A stretch of 64,000 nt of DNA from Herbidospora daliensis (GCF_001570585.1 NZ_BBXF01000011.1:59761-123760); one strand, 5' to 3'; counted from the stretch's first letter, positions 33,801 to 41,863 are shown. Notes: a model not told the origin generated them from the sequence alone. Program-made: numbers and translations.

Positions 33801-34047
33801 CTGGAACGACGGCTACGTCGTGGTCGACTGGAAGACCGGCAACCGCCCGCGCGGTTCGGCCGCCGCCCGCATCCAGGCCATCCAGCTCGCCGCCTACCGG
33901 CTGGCCTGGGCGAAACTGGCCGAGGTGCCGCTGACCCGCGTCGGCGCGGCCTTCCACTACGTGCTGGAGAACCGCACCGTCAGGCCGGTCGACCTCATGG
34001 GCCTCGACGACCTGACGGCGCTGATCTACGGCATCCCCGAGACGTAG
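30811..34047 (+). CDS. adnB: AdnB: helicase-nuclease subunit of AdnAB
   Basis: A 1078-residue partner of AdnA starting at GTG 30811. The helicase has AGAGSGKSET (Walker A, about residue 35), LDEYQDTS (about 266), GDPCQSIYGWRG and VHASKGLEWPVV. The C-terminal nuclease carries GRMDAVFPWNDGYVVVDWKTGNRP, with the catalytic Asp and Lys. I see no Fe-S cysteine cluster like the one in AdnA, which agrees with one clustered subunit in this family. AdnB matches Rv3201c. The 3' end overlaps the convergent decarboxylase gene by 22 bases. In mycobacteria the next conserved marker beyond is nudC; here a siderophore operon lies between. Confidence 0.93.
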   Translation: MLTPFDLAATLGVPPPTHEQAGVISADLGPMVVIAGAGSGKSETMAGRVVWLVANGFAKPEQILGLTFTRKAAAELAERVHKRLTTLAEKTETPMDLEVEPTISTYHAYAARLVTDHALREAMEPTMRLVTPAVAWQMAARVVGQYDGPMDQIDLGPPSVTAAVLDLAGEMAEHLATADEVRDYGRRWSERLALLPGRVTNAQRRPVQVHAVREQLLPLVEAYQRLKRAREVIDYGDQMALAARIASRHEEVGEIERARFTVVLLDEYQDTSHAQLVLLRSLFGGGHPVTAVGDPCQSIYGWRGASAGNLSRFPHDFPTAQGEPAPVRQLSVSFRNGERVLDVAARIQTDLRRESSEVPVLTPGENRADRGRVVCAYHATAHDEAEWIAEGVQKQLGLELAPDGLPWGEGERSKPRQGPALQPGDVAILARKRSQFPTLRKALEARGIPVEVVGLGGLLTVPEVADIVSTLRVMYDPTAGDALIRLLAGPRWRIGPADLKQLGDQARELNRERDERGGRPSDPLDQVVADLEAERGSIIDALDELPDRPEWLDPYSPLARERLPKLAEELRLLRSHAGLPLPDLISEVERRTGLDVEVASRGGSPLAARADLDAFLDAAARFAGDAEDPTLGAFLAYLKAAETEEFGLEGGRVGETNSVKLMTVHASKGLEWPVVIVPGLSEVTTAAGGLARGSVFPATPVTNSRWTDNPRKLPYALRGDARDLPALEGLSKEELADFDAASRERDLREERRLAYVAVTRAHYLLIASGYRWGSASRPLEPSRFLLEVRDQASSVAVWTDDDAVENPLLAEPAEAAWPSVAVRDGIAEGARFIREALDGLDEEGVGEVRQWEQERMQSWARDTTLLLRERDRRREGNLVELPLRLSVSSLVSLAKDPSAYAREVRRPLPHKPAPLARRGTSFHRWLETRWGQQRLIDELDLPGAADDLNEADEQLRVLQARFEESEWAERTPVDLEVPFETVIADRLVRGRMDAVFPWNDGYVVVDWKTGNRPRGSAAARIQAIQLAAYRLAWAKLAEVPLTRVGAAFHYVLENRTVRPVDLMGLDDLTALIYGIPET

Positions 34048-35063
34048 TGGAACTCCGGCTTCGGGTGCATCAGGAAGTCGTGGTGGGAGATGTTGTACGC
34101 GTAGGCCCCGGCCATCGCGAACGCGACGACGTCACCCGGCCGGAGAGCCGCCTTCACCCGGCGGGCGAACACGTCCTTCGGGGTGCAGAGCTGCCCGACC
34201 AGGGTGACCTCCTCCTCCGGGCCGCCCGGCCCGAACACGGTGAAGGGCTGGTCGTGGCCCTTCGTGACGGGCGTGCGCAGGTGGTGGGTGCCGCCGGTCA
34301 GCACGGCGAACAGTTCGCCGTGCACCCGCTTCACGTCGAGGACCTTCGTCAGGTACCAGCCGCAGTAGGCGGTCATGGCCCGGCCGGGCTCGATCCTCAT
34401 GACGTCGCGCCCGAGCCCGCGCAGCCCCTCGCCGTAGGACTCCCAGTCGAAGGTGCGGCCGGGGTCGGCGTAGTCGACGGCCATTCCGCCGCCCACGCAC
34501 ACCTCCTCGCCCGGCAGGGCGTGGTCGACGATCGTCTCTGCCAGGCCCGTCAGCGCGGGCGCGTCGAGCCCGCTGGCGAGGTGCGCGTGGACGCCCGCGA
34601 TCCGGGCGTTCCCCGGCTTCTCGCGGCACGCCGCGACCATCTCCGGGTCCATCCCGAACGGCCCGCTCATCGCCAGCGCGGCGCCGTCGACCTCCGCCTT
34701 CAGGTTCAGCCGCAGCAGCACGTCCCCCTGGAGCAGGTCGAGCTCCCGGGGACTCTCCACATGGAACCGGTAGGGCCTGCGCGCGAGGTCGGCGGCGGTC
34801 TTGCCCGGCCCGCCGAACGCCAGCCGCGAGCCCGGGAACAGCGCCGACACGTGGTCGAACTCGCCGCCCGACGACACCTCGAACCCGTCGACGTAGGGCG
34901 CCAGCGTGCGCAGGATCGCCGGGTCGGGGTTGGCCTTCACCGCGTAGTAGACCTCGATCCCGCGCATCGCCGCCCGGATCCGGGCCGCGTGGGCGTCGAG
35001 CGCCGCCAGGTCGTAGACGTAGGCCGGCACGTCCCCCAACCGGTCGGCGATGTCCGCGATCAC
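34026..35063 (-). CDS. PLP-dependent decarboxylase, siderophore type (PvsE-like)
   Basis: A 345-residue fold-type III PLP enzyme (diaminopimelate/ornithine decarboxylase family). The PLP lysine is in YYAVKANPDP; GVHAHLASGLD, EVCVGGGMAVDY, RIEPGRAM and the catalytic-cysteine loop QLCTPKDVF follow. It starts at GTG 35063, whose GTGA overlaps the stop of the preceding IucA/IucC gene. As the last gene of a four-gene NIS siderophore operon it resembles PvsE of vibrioferrin, which decarboxylates an O-citryl-serine intermediate. True lysine biosynthesis is unlikely in this setting. The substrate here is inferred, not shown. Confidence 0.85.
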   Translation of the reverse strand: MIADIADRLGDVPAYVYDLAALDAHAARIRAAMRGIEVYYAVKANPDPAILRTLAPYVDGFEVSSGGEFDHVSALFPGSRLAFGGPGKTAADLARRPYRFHVESPRELDLLQGDVLLRLNLKAEVDGAALAMSGPFGMDPEMVAACREKPGNARIAGVHAHLASGLDAPALTGLAETIVDHALPGEEVCVGGGMAVDYADPGRTFDWESYGEGLRGLGRDVMRIEPGRAMTAYCGWYLTKVLDVKRVHGELFAVLTGGTHHLRTPVTKGHDQPFTVFGPGGPEEEVTLVGQLCTPKDVFARRVKAALRPGDVVAFAMAGAYAYNISHHDFLMHPKPEFHYVSGMP

Positions 35064-36559
35064 GCGATCACCAGCGGGTTCGCCACCGGCACGTAGGTCG
35101 CGGCCCGGTCGGCCCGGCGCTCCCACCGCACGGTCAGGTTGGCCTTGGCGGGCAGCGGCACCCCCGACATCAGCCGGGCCAGCGGCTCGGGCCACCCGAT
35201 CGACTCGCCGTAGGCGGCGATCTCCTCGGCCGCCACGCCCCACAACGTCTCCAGGGGCGCGTCCACCGACGCCGCGATCTCGGCCAGATGGTTCACGACC
35301 AGGCAGTAGACCACCCGGTCCCAGCCCTTCTCCGGCGTGTACGTCATCGCCCGCGCCACCTCCTCGCGCACCCCGGCCAGGTCGTGCCCGACCAGCTTGG
35401 TGCCCTCCAGGTCGCGGAACACCGCCTGCACCGGCTTCCTCTCGGCATCGAGCCCGACCAGCACGTTCTGCAGGTGCGGTTCGAGCACCACCCCGTGCCG
35501 CAGATAGGCCTCCAGCACCGGCAGCGCGACCACCTCGACGTAGGAGCGCCACCACCCGACGGGGTCGTCGCCCCCGAGGTCGCGCAGCGCCAGCGCGCCC
35601 GCCAGCACCGGCGTGACGTCGGGCCCGCACCGGCCGCGCGGGCTGCACCGCACCAGCACGCCGAGCCCTTCGAACAACTCCCGGCCCAGGTCGACGGTCC
35701 GGTAGCCGGGCTCGGGCAACCACCGGGTGCCCGGGAACCGCTCGGTGAGGGCGGCGAACACCGGGGCCAGCCGGCCCGACAACTCGACCGCGCTCGCCAG
35801 CTCGTACCAGGCGTTCTTCCGCACGCAGTTGGTGATCCGCACGTCGAGGGAGAACTTGAGGCACTTGTCGAGCAGCGGGTCGTAGACGGTCCGCACCGAC
35901 GACGTCGGCAGCACGTCGTGCTCGGCCGGGCCGAGGTCGATCAGCCGATCGCCGTCGACGGGCGGCCCGGTCAGCTCGTACTGCCACGGGTGGACCGGCA
36001 GCAGCCGGTAGCCCGGCGGCACGTCGGCCGGGATGCCGTCGAGGGCGCTCACGTCGCCCTCCTCGACGACCAGGTCGTCACGCACCGCCAGCAGCCGCAG
36101 CGGAAACCGGGCGTACGCCTCGGGCGCGTACGCCAGCCAGTCGCCCCGGGCCGCCCCGCGGGCCTTGGGCGCGGGATGGAACGGGTGCCCGAACACGAGG
36201 TCCTGCTCCGAGGCCAGCCACTCGTTCCCGGGCGGCTTGCCCTGGGCGCGGGCCGCCAGCAGCCGCCCGATCACCTCGCGGCTCCCGGCCACCTGCGCCG
36301 CGAACTCCCCGTTCACGCCGGGCAGCTCCCGCGCGATCAGGCCGACCAGGGCGTCGGAGGTCAGCGGCTCCCACGCCGGACCGACCAGGCGCTCGGGCTC
36401 GGCGACACGCAGGGCCATGCCGCCGCTCGTCTTCGCCCGCAACCACACCCCGCCGACCCGCACCATCGTGTACGGCCCGGCCGGGAACGCCTGGCCGGGC
36501 AGTTCGCGGATGCAGCACCGGAGGAGGGCCGCGACGGTGGCGTGCTCCGCGACGTTCAT
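35060..36559 (-). CDS. IucA/IucC family NIS siderophore synthetase 2 (PvsD-like)
   Basis: A 499-residue NRPS-independent siderophore synthetase. Start ATG 36559 (MNVAEHATV) overlaps the previous stop as ATGA; ATG 36565 is less likely. Typical IucA/IucC signatures are present: LLPVHPWQYE, LPTSSVRTVYDP, LKFSLDVRITNCVRKNAWYE, EPHLQNVLVGL, and RDLEGTKLVG. These enzymes adenylate a carboxylate of citrate or a citryl intermediate and couple it to an amine or alcohol. It is the third gene of the operon and sits between the second synthetase-type gene and the decarboxylase. Confidence 0.92.
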   Translation of the reverse strand: MNVAEHATVAALLRCCIRELPGQAFPAGPYTMVRVGGVWLRAKTSGGMALRVAEPERLVGPAWEPLTSDALVGLIARELPGVNGEFAAQVAGSREVIGRLLAARAQGKPPGNEWLASEQDLVFGHPFHPAPKARGAARGDWLAYAPEAYARFPLRLLAVRDDLVVEEGDVSALDGIPADVPPGYRLLPVHPWQYELTGPPVDGDRLIDLGPAEHDVLPTSSVRTVYDPLLDKCLKFSLDVRITNCVRKNAWYELASAVELSGRLAPVFAALTERFPGTRWLPEPGYRTVDLGRELFEGLGVLVRCSPRGRCGPDVTPVLAGALALRDLGGDDPVGWWRSYVEVVALPVLEAYLRHGVVLEPHLQNVLVGLDAERKPVQAVFRDLEGTKLVGHDLAGVREEVARAMTYTPEKGWDRVVYCLVVNHLAEIAASVDAPLETLWGVAAEEIAAYGESIGWPEPLARLMSGVPLPAKANLTVRWERRADRAATYVPVANPLVIA

Positions 36560-38121
36560 GTACATGGGCCAGAGGACCCCTTTCGCAGATAGTTCGGGCC
36601 GCTGGTCCCGTAGAACTTGTTGATGTCCTTCGCGCCGCTCCTGGCCTTGGAGACGAGGCTCCCGGCGGTGACCATGCTCTTGCCGACCAGCCGGGCGGCC
36701 TCCAGCGTGCGGTTGCGCAGCAGCCGGGCCATCGGGTGGTCGCCGTGCTCGTCGAGGGCGCGGGCCAGGGCGGCCCGCACCAGGTCGGGCCGCAGCGTCA
36801 CCGCGGCGGCGGCCAGGTGGAGGGTGATCGTCACGAACACGTCGGCGAGCGCGTGGGGATCGCCGGTCAGCATGCGCTCGTCGGCGAAGCCGGGCACCTC
36901 GATCCCGGCCGCCGCCAGGTGGTCGGGGGAGGCGAGCAGCCCGTCGTTGTCCTTGAGGAGCAGCCGCATCGGGCCGTCGCCGAAGACCAGCGCGAGGTTC
37001 TGCTGGTGCGCCTCCAGCGCGACGCCGTAGCGCACGAAGAGCGTGACGTTCCAGGTCAGCAGCGCCCGCAGGTAGTCGGCGAGCAGCGTCTCTGCGTCGC
37101 CGCGATAGTGGCGGCCGGCCAGCGCGTCGAGCACGCCGGGCGCGTTCAGCGCCGCCACCGAGACGATCTCGCCCTCGGGCAGCCGCCGGGCCATCCAGGC
37201 CAGGAACTCGTTGCCCGAATGGGCGAACTCCTGCTCCCCGGCGAGCCGGACGGGCAGGCCCGGGTGCCGGTCGAGCACCTCGGTCAGCAGCCGCTCGGCC
37301 CGCGCGCCGTCGTCGAGCACGCCCGGTTTGATCGACCGCCGGTTGCGCACCCCGAGCGTCGCCGTGGCGAGCGGCATCTTCAGATGGGTACGCGGCGACA
37401 CCTCGACCGTGCGCATCGACAACGTGGGGCGTACCGGAAGGAAGTCGAGCGGCGCGACCACGGCGTTCACCTGCGGCAACGACAGCGGATGCACCGGGAA
37501 CAGGCGATGGGTCGCGGCCAGGCCGGACGGCAGGCCGACGGCGGCGAACGACGGGAAGAACTCCGGCACCGGCCCGGTCCCCGGCACGGCCGCCCAGCGC
37601 AGCGTGAACCGCGGCGCGAACTCGGGCGCGTAGGCGAGCAGCTGCTCCTCGGTCAGGCCGTGCCGGCAGCGCGCCGTCGGATAGACCGGGTGGTCGCTGA
37701 ACGCGGCCAGCACCTCGTAGCCGATCGGGCCCAGCTCGGGCAGCCGGTCTTCGACCGAGGCGCGGTGACGGTCGAGCAGCTCCAGGCCGGTCAGGGTCTG
37801 GCGGCACTCCTCGCGGAAGGCGGCCACCCCTTCGGCGTCGGCCGGGTCGGCGATCCTGCCCAGCGTCGCCAGCACCTCGCGCAGCCGCACGCTCTCGCCC
37901 GGGGCCACGGTGAAGTCCTGGAAGAGCCCTTCGAGGCCGCCCGAGGGGAACCCCGGGGCCAGCCGCACCCGCCGCGAGGCCGACAGCGGCACGTACGCCC
38001 CCGCCTTGTCCCAGCTCAGCCGGCCGGCCAGCCCGCCGACGTCCTCTCTGATCAGGGCGTTCAGCACCCGCGCCGCCAGGTAGCCGTCGCGGCCCACCCG
38101 CACCGCCGTGGCGTTGCTCAC
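36556..38121 (-). CDS. IucA/IucC family NIS siderophore synthetase 1 (PvsB-like)
   Basis: A 521-residue NIS synthetase starting at GTG 38121, whose GTGA overlaps the stop of the ATP-grasp gene. Motifs include LFPVHPLSLPQ, RPTLSMRTVEVSPRTHLKMPLATATLGVR (conserved nucleotide/citrate site; spread over residues about 240-265), EFAHSGNEF, VALEAHQQNLAL and LLLKDNDGLL. The C-terminal region has KSMVTAGSLVSKARSG and FYGTSGPNYL, a tail seen in this family. It belongs to the same operon as the second synthetase but is clearly diverged from it, so the two probably carry out successive condensations. Confidence 0.92.
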   Translation of the reverse strand: MSNATAVRVGRDGYLAARVLNALIREDVGGLAGRLSWDKAGAYVPLSASRRVRLAPGFPSGGLEGLFQDFTVAPGESVRLREVLATLGRIADPADAEGVAAFREECRQTLTGLELLDRHRASVEDRLPELGPIGYEVLAAFSDHPVYPTARCRHGLTEEQLLAYAPEFAPRFTLRWAAVPGTGPVPEFFPSFAAVGLPSGLAATHRLFPVHPLSLPQVNAVVAPLDFLPVRPTLSMRTVEVSPRTHLKMPLATATLGVRNRRSIKPGVLDDGARAERLLTEVLDRHPGLPVRLAGEQEFAHSGNEFLAWMARRLPEGEIVSVAALNAPGVLDALAGRHYRGDAETLLADYLRALLTWNVTLFVRYGVALEAHQQNLALVFGDGPMRLLLKDNDGLLASPDHLAAAGIEVPGFADERMLTGDPHALADVFVTITLHLAAAAVTLRPDLVRAALARALDEHGDHPMARLLRNRTLEAARLVGKSMVTAGSLVSKARSGAKDINKFYGTSGPNYLRKGSSGPCT

Positions 38122-39251
38122 GCGACCACCCACGGGTGGGCGTCCAGGAAGACCTTCGCGGCCGTGTCGACGGCCTCGCGGGTGGGGCCGACGGCCCGCA
38201 GCAGGGCCAGGTAGTCGCGGTTGGTGTGGGTCACCGCGACCGGCTGCCCGGCCTCCTTGAGCGGCAGGTGCCAGAGCCGCACGTCCTCGTGGGCGCCGGT
38301 CAGCTCCGTGGGCGCCTTCACGATCGTGCCCGGCCGGGTGGCCAGCACGCTGATCGCCGCCGCGTGCCCACGGGGACGGGGCGCCTCCGGCGCCGGTTCG
38401 CCCGCGTGCACCCGCAGGATCCACTCGAACAGCGGCACGTCGAGGTGGTCGGCCAGCAGCAGGTCGCAGTTGTCGCCGATGACCCGGTAGTTGACCTCGA
38501 CGACGCGCGGCCCGTTCTCGGTGAGCACGTATTCGGTGTGACAGGCCCCGAATCCGACGCCCAGCGCCTTGAGCTGATCGAGCACCTCTTCTGAGCCCGG
38601 CAGGTCCGGCGACCAGTCGAGGCGCTCCTCCACGAAGTGGGGCAGCGGCCCGAGCGTGGTCTGGAACCCGCCCAGCACCCGGGTCGTGCCGCCGTCGCCG
38701 AGGGTCTCCAGGGTCATCAGCGGCCCTTCGAGGTACTCCTCCGCGACCAGCACCGCCCCCGGGCGGCGCGTCCAGATCTCCCGCGCCGCCGCGCCGAGGT
38801 CGTCCCTGACGAGCACGACGTCCTCGCTGGCCACCCCCTCGCGCGGTTTGACCACGACGGGGTAATCGACCTCGGGCAGCGGCTCGCCGGGCACCACCCG
38901 GGCCGAGCGCACGTCGCCGAGCACCCGCCGGGTGAGCGCCTTGTTCTTGCCGTTCAGGCAGGCCCGCCAGTCCTTGCCCGACAGGCCGAAGTAGTCGGCG
39001 GCCAGGGCGGTCTCGACCTGGAGGTGGTCGGAGTTGGAGAAGATCACGTCGGGCCGGTGGTGGCGCGCGATGACGTCGATGACGGCCTTCGGGTCGCGTA
39101 CGTCGGCCGGGATCGTCTCGTGGCCGGGATAACCCTCCGGTTGATCGGTCAGGATGGTGACCTCCCACCCGAGGGCCTTCGCGGCGGGCAGGAAACCCCG
39201 CGTGACCGAGTCGGTGGGGTTGAGCGTGGTGAGGTACAGCCGCAAGTGCAT
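38118..39251 (-). CDS. ATP-grasp ligase of siderophore operon (PvsA-like)
   Basis: A 377-residue ATP-grasp enzyme starting at ATG 39251, the first gene of the operon. It has a Rossmann-like N-terminus, then VVVKPREGVASEDVVLV (ATP loop), LVAEEYLEGPLMTLETL, and the metal-binding EVNYRVIGDN near the C-terminus. It should form an amide or ester bond through an acyl phosphate. In vibrioferrin clusters a PvsA ATP-grasp protein couples alanine and 2-oxoglutarate units; the same role here is inference. A DtxR/IdeR-type iron box lies 4 bases upstream of the start codon. Confidence 0.88.
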   Translation of the reverse strand: MHLRLYLTTLNPTDSVTRGFLPAAKALGWEVTILTDQPEGYPGHETIPADVRDPKAVIDVIARHHRPDVIFSNSDHLQVETALAADYFGLSGKDWRACLNGKNKALTRRVLGDVRSARVVPGEPLPEVDYPVVVKPREGVASEDVVLVRDDLGAAAREIWTRRPGAVLVAEEYLEGPLMTLETLGDGGTTRVLGGFQTTLGPLPHFVEERLDWSPDLPGSEEVLDQLKALGVGFGACHTEYVLTENGPRVVEVNYRVIGDNCDLLLADHLDVPLFEWILRVHAGEPAPEAPRPRGHAAAISVLATRPGTIVKAPTELTGAHEDVRLWHLPLKEAGQPVAVTHTNRDYLALLRAVGPTREAVDTAAKVFLDAHPWVVA

Positions 39252-39255
39252 CCCC

Positions 39256-39274
39256 TGAGGTAAGGCTTACCTAA
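39256..39274 (-). promoter_or_regulatory. Iron box (DmdR/IdeR-type operator)
   Basis: The 19-base TGAGGTAAGGCTTACCTAA matches the actinobacterial iron-box consensus TTAGGTTAGSCTAACCTAA at 16 of 19 positions and is a near-perfect palindrome. It lies immediately upstream of the siderophore operon, in the short divergent space shared with nudC. Iron-loaded repressor here should block the operon. Confidence 0.85.
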
Positions 39275-39331
39275 CCTCTAGAACCTTACTGGGGAACGGG
39301 CGGCCGCGTGGGCCGATGAAAGAATAACCCC

Positions 39332-40246
39332 GTGGACATCACCGAGGGACTCCTGGGGCCCCTGCTACTCAGCCGCAGCACCATCGACCGTTCCGCCCAG
39401 CTCCGACATGACCCCGACTGGCTTGAGCGGGTATGGCACGACCCGTCCACACGCGTCCTCGTCATCAGCGACGGCCAGACCATGGTCAAACGGTCGGGCG
39501 ACGAGGCCGAGATCGTCCTGCTCGCCCCCGCCGAGGCCCCCGAGGGCCAGCGCCATCTGCTGGGCGTCGCCGACGGCGTGGCCTACTTCTCCGTCTCGGC
39601 CAAACTCCCCGACGACGCCGACTCCGCCGGCCTGCGCGAGGCGGGCTCGATCATGAGTGACCGCGACGCCGGCCTGTTCACCTACGCCGTCGCCCTGGAG
39701 TCGTGGCACGCCACCCACCGCTTCTGCCCCCAGTGCGGCGCCGAGACCACCGTCACCCAGGGCGGCCACGTGCGCGTCTGCCCCAACGACGGCTCCCAGC
39801 ACTTCCCCCGCGTCGACCCGGCCGTCATCATGCTCATCCGCGACCCCGACGACCGCATCCTGCTGGCCCGGGGCCCCCAGTGGCCCGAGGGCCGCATGTC
39901 CGTCCTCGCCGGCTTCGTCGAACCCGGCGAATCGCTGGAAGCGGCCCTGGCCAGAGAGGTCTTCGAAGAGGTCGGTGTACGTGTTTCAGACCCCCGCTAC
40001 CTAGGCAGCCAGCCCTGGCCCTTCCCCCGCAGCCTCATGCTGGGCTTCTTCGCCCGCGCCCTCACCAGCGACCTGACCCTGGATCCGAAGGAGATCGCCG
40101 AAGCCCGCTGGTACACCCGCGAGGAGTTGCGCGTGGCCATCGCCACCGGCGAACTCCGCGTGCCACCCCCCGTCTCGATCGCCCGCAGACTCATCGAAAC
40201 CTGGTACGGATCGGCCATCGACGACCAGGGAAACTGGGGCCGCTGA
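39332..40246 (+). CDS. nudC: NudC: NAD(+)/NADH diphosphatase
   Basis: A 304-residue NADH pyrophosphatase starting at GTG 39332. A zinc ribbon begins with FCPQCGAE near residue 132 and continues with HVRVCPNDGS. The Nudix box is GFVEPGESLEAALAREVFEEVGV (about 192-214; shown in part), followed by the NudC signature SQPWPFPRS. It hydrolyses NAD(H) and removes NAD caps from RNA. Position matches Rv3199c. It is divergent from the iron-regulated operon, with about 80 bases between them, so the iron box may affect its promoter too. Confidence 0.93.
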   Translation: MDITEGLLGPLLLSRSTIDRSAQLRHDPDWLERVWHDPSTRVLVISDGQTMVKRSGDEAEIVLLAPAEAPEGQRHLLGVADGVAYFSVSAKLPDDADSAGLREAGSIMSDRDAGLFTYAVALESWHATHRFCPQCGAETTVTQGGHVRVCPNDGSQHFPRVDPAVIMLIRDPDDRILLARGPQWPEGRMSVLAGFVEPGESLEAALAREVFEEVGVRVSDPRYLGSQPWPFPRSLMLGFFARALTSDLTLDPKEIAEARWYTREELRVAIATGELRVPPPVSIARRLIETWYGSAIDDQGNWGR

Positions 40247-40364
40247 CAACCGCAGGTTCAGGGAGCGCGGATCAGCTGACGCGGGCAAGTCGTTTCGTCC
40301 CGGTCACCGGCCGATGGCGCGGACATGGCCAGGCCGAAATCCATGCGGGGGCAGGTCGTTTCGA

Positions 40365-40739
40365 TCACCCGCTGACCGCGCGGGCTAGAAGCATTCCGCA
40401 GGCCCCCGCTCCCAGGCCGCCCGCGATGCTGACGACCACGTTCGCCACCGCCGCCAGCCGGGCTCCGTCTTCGGCCAGGCGCAGGGTCTCGTAGCTGAAG
40501 GTCGAGTAGGTCGTCAGCGCGCCGCAGAAGCCCGTTCCCGCCAGGGCCATGAGCGTGTGGTCGGCGGGCAGGGTGACCAGGAAGCCGAGCAGGGCCGAGC
40601 CCGCCAGGTTGACCCCGAACGTCCCCCACGGGAACACGCTGTCGTGCCGTGACTGGATCAGCCGGTCGGTCAGGTAGCGCAGGGGAGCGCCGACAGCCGC
40701 GCCCGCCGCCACGAGCAGGGCGGTCAGCAGCCCCGTCAC
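40365..40739 (-). CDS. crcB: CrcB/Fluc fluoride channel subunit 2
   Basis: A 124-residue four-helix membrane protein of the CrcB/Fluc family. It shows [28 protein letters not shown] and [15 protein letters not shown], the conserved Asn and Thr/Ser/Phe positions of the fluoride pathway. GTG 40739 overlaps the stop of the DUF190 gene (GTGA). With the other crcB at 41062 it probably forms a heterodimeric channel that exports fluoride. All three genes lie behind a fluoride riboswitch. Confidence 0.92.
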   Translation of the reverse strand: MTGLLTALLVAAGAAVGAPLRYLTDRLIQSRHDSVFPWGTFGVNLAGSALLGFLVTLPADHTLMALAGTGFCGALTTYSTFSYETLRLAEDGARLAAVANVVVSIAGGLGAGACGMLLARAVSG

Positions 40740-41065
40740 CGGGGCCGCCCGCCGTAGTGGCGGACCTCGACCTCGTCCACCATGACCAGGCCCTCACCGA
40801 TCAGCTCGTCGAGCTCCGGCAGGAACGCGCGCACCCGGTCGGGTTCGTCGACGATGACGATCGCCACCGGCAGGTCCTCCGACAACGACAGGATGCGCGT
40901 GGTGTGGATGTGGTTCGACGCGCCGTAGCCCTCGATGCCCCGGAAGACGCTGGCCCCGGCCAGTCCGGCGGCGTGGGCGCGGTGCACGATCTCGTGGTAG
41001 AGCGGCCGGTGGTGGCTGGTGTCGGTCTCGCCGACGAAGATCGTCAGCCGTAGCGCCGGTGTCAT
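40736..41065 (-). CDS. DUF190 family protein between two crcB genes
   Basis: A 109-residue DUF190 protein (PII-like fold): [44 protein letters not shown] and [17 protein letters not shown] 41065 overlaps the stop of the upstream crcB as ATGA, and its own stop overlaps the next crcB start, so the three are tightly coupled. DUF190 proteins commonly accompany crcB pairs; a role as a small regulatory subunit of the channel is inferred from that. Confidence 0.88.
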   Translation of the reverse strand: MTPALRLTIFVGETDTSHHRPLYHEIVHRAHAAGLAGASVFRGIEGYGASNHIHTTRILSLSEDLPVAIVIVDEPDRVRAFLPELDELIGEGLVMVDEVEVRHYGGRPR

Positions 41066-41460
41066 GCGCGCCTCCCCAGTCGCCGGGCCCCCGCCCGGGT
41101 GGCGGCCGTGCCGGCCCACACGGCGGCCAGCGCCAGCAGCGGCGTCACCACCAGGTAGACCAGCGCCGACCGGGGCGCGCCGCCCGCGACCAGCAGGCCG
41201 ATGTCCGCGATGTAGGTGGAGAACGTGGTGTAGCCGCCCAGCACCCCGACCCCCAGAAGGGGGCGTACCCAGGCGGGCGCGGCCCAGATCTCGGTGATCG
41301 CCACCATCAGGACGCCGATCAGCAGGCACCCGGTGACGTTGATGAACAGGGTCGTCCACGGGAACCCGGGGGCGCTCGGGAAGAGCACCCCCAGCCCGTA
41401 GCGGACGAGAGATCCCGCGACCCCTCCGGCCGAGATCGCGACGAGGGTTCGGACGGGCAT
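41062..41460 (-). CDS. crcB: CrcB/Fluc fluoride channel subunit 1
   Basis: A 132-residue CrcB/Fluc protein and first gene of the operon. Start ATG 41460 has TAGGAGGA six bases upstream. The signature regions are [30 protein letters not shown] and [16 protein letters not shown], holding the conserved Asn and Thr-Thr-Phe-Ser sites. It should pair with the second CrcB into an antiparallel dimeric fluoride channel. Expression is probably switched on by fluoride through the aptamer at about 41480-41545. Confidence 0.92.
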   Translation of the reverse strand: MPVRTLVAISAGGVAGSLVRYGLGVLFPSAPGFPWTTLFINVTGCLLIGVLMVAITEIWAAPAWVRPLLGVGVLGGYTTFSTYIADIGLLVAGGAPRSALVYLVVTPLLALAAVWAGTAATRAGARRLGRRA

Positions 41461-41479
41461 CGGTTCCTCCTACCGGTGA

Positions 41480-41545
41480 AGGTAGGGACCGTCGGCAGAG
41501 ATCTGCGGTTACCCGAATGGGGCGGTGGGCCCCACCACCGCTCAG
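41480..41545 (-). promoter_or_regulatory. Fluoride (crcB motif) riboswitch
   Basis: On the minus strand, stem GCGGTG/CACCGC (41541-41536 with 41527-41522) encloses the loop GUGGGGCC, close to the AUGAGGCC loop of the Thermotoga petrophila aptamer. A second hairpin GCAG-ATCT-CTGC follows, then GACGGUCCCUAC, matching the conserved GAUGGCCUCUAC end. The loop GGGGCC can pair with GGUCCC as the required pseudoknot. It sits about 20 bases before the crcB start codon. Confidence 0.8.
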
Positions 41546-41552
41546 ATCCCCA

Positions 41553-41804
41553 CTATATCGACTGGCCCATCGTCGCCAGCCGACGCTTGACCTCGATCAC
41601 CGAAGGGTTGGTCGCCGCGCTGCCGTCGGGGAACACGACGGTGGGAACCACGCGGTTGCCCTTGTTGACACTCTCGACGAACGACGCCGCCTGGGGGTCG
41701 GCTTCGACGTCGACCTCCTGATAAGCGATGCCTTCGCGGGTCAGCTGGCTCTTGAGCCGCTTGCAGGGCCCACACCACGAAGCGGTGTATACCGTGAGCG
41801 CCAT
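41553..41804 (-). CDS. Mycoredoxin/glutaredoxin-like protein
   Basis: An 83-residue glutaredoxin-fold protein starting at ATG 41804. The redox motif is WCGPC near residue 10, followed by the cis-Pro loop [11 protein letters not shown]. It corresponds in position to mycoredoxin-1 (Rv3198A), which reduces mycothiol mixed disulfides, though that protein has CGYC. Actinobacteria lack glutathione, so mycothiol is the likely partner. It lies just upstream of the fluoride operon on the same strand. Confidence 0.88.
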   Translation of the reverse strand: MALTVYTASWCGPCKRLKSQLTREGIAYQEVDVEADPQAASFVESVNKGNRVVPTVVFPDGSAATNPSVIEVKRRLATMGQSI

Positions 41805-41863
41805 TGTCGTCCCTTTCTGTCGGCAGTCATTGCCAACACGACGGATGGTGCTCATCTTCCCAC

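Noticed and set aside
30526..33957. An 1143-residue frame antisense to adnB
   Set aside because: Shadow of a well-supported helicase gene; low-complexity Val/Gly/Arg translation.
34026..35063. Lysine-biosynthetic diaminopimelate decarboxylase (lysA)
   Set aside because: It is the last gene of a coupled siderophore operon with an iron box, and the sequence fits the siderophore subgroup better.
40281..40370. Degenerate direct repeat around AGTCGTTTCG / AGGTCGTTTCG between nudC and crcB
   Set aside because: Two short imperfect copies only; a similar string near 49769 suggests chance occurrence. No gene or hairpin is associated with it.
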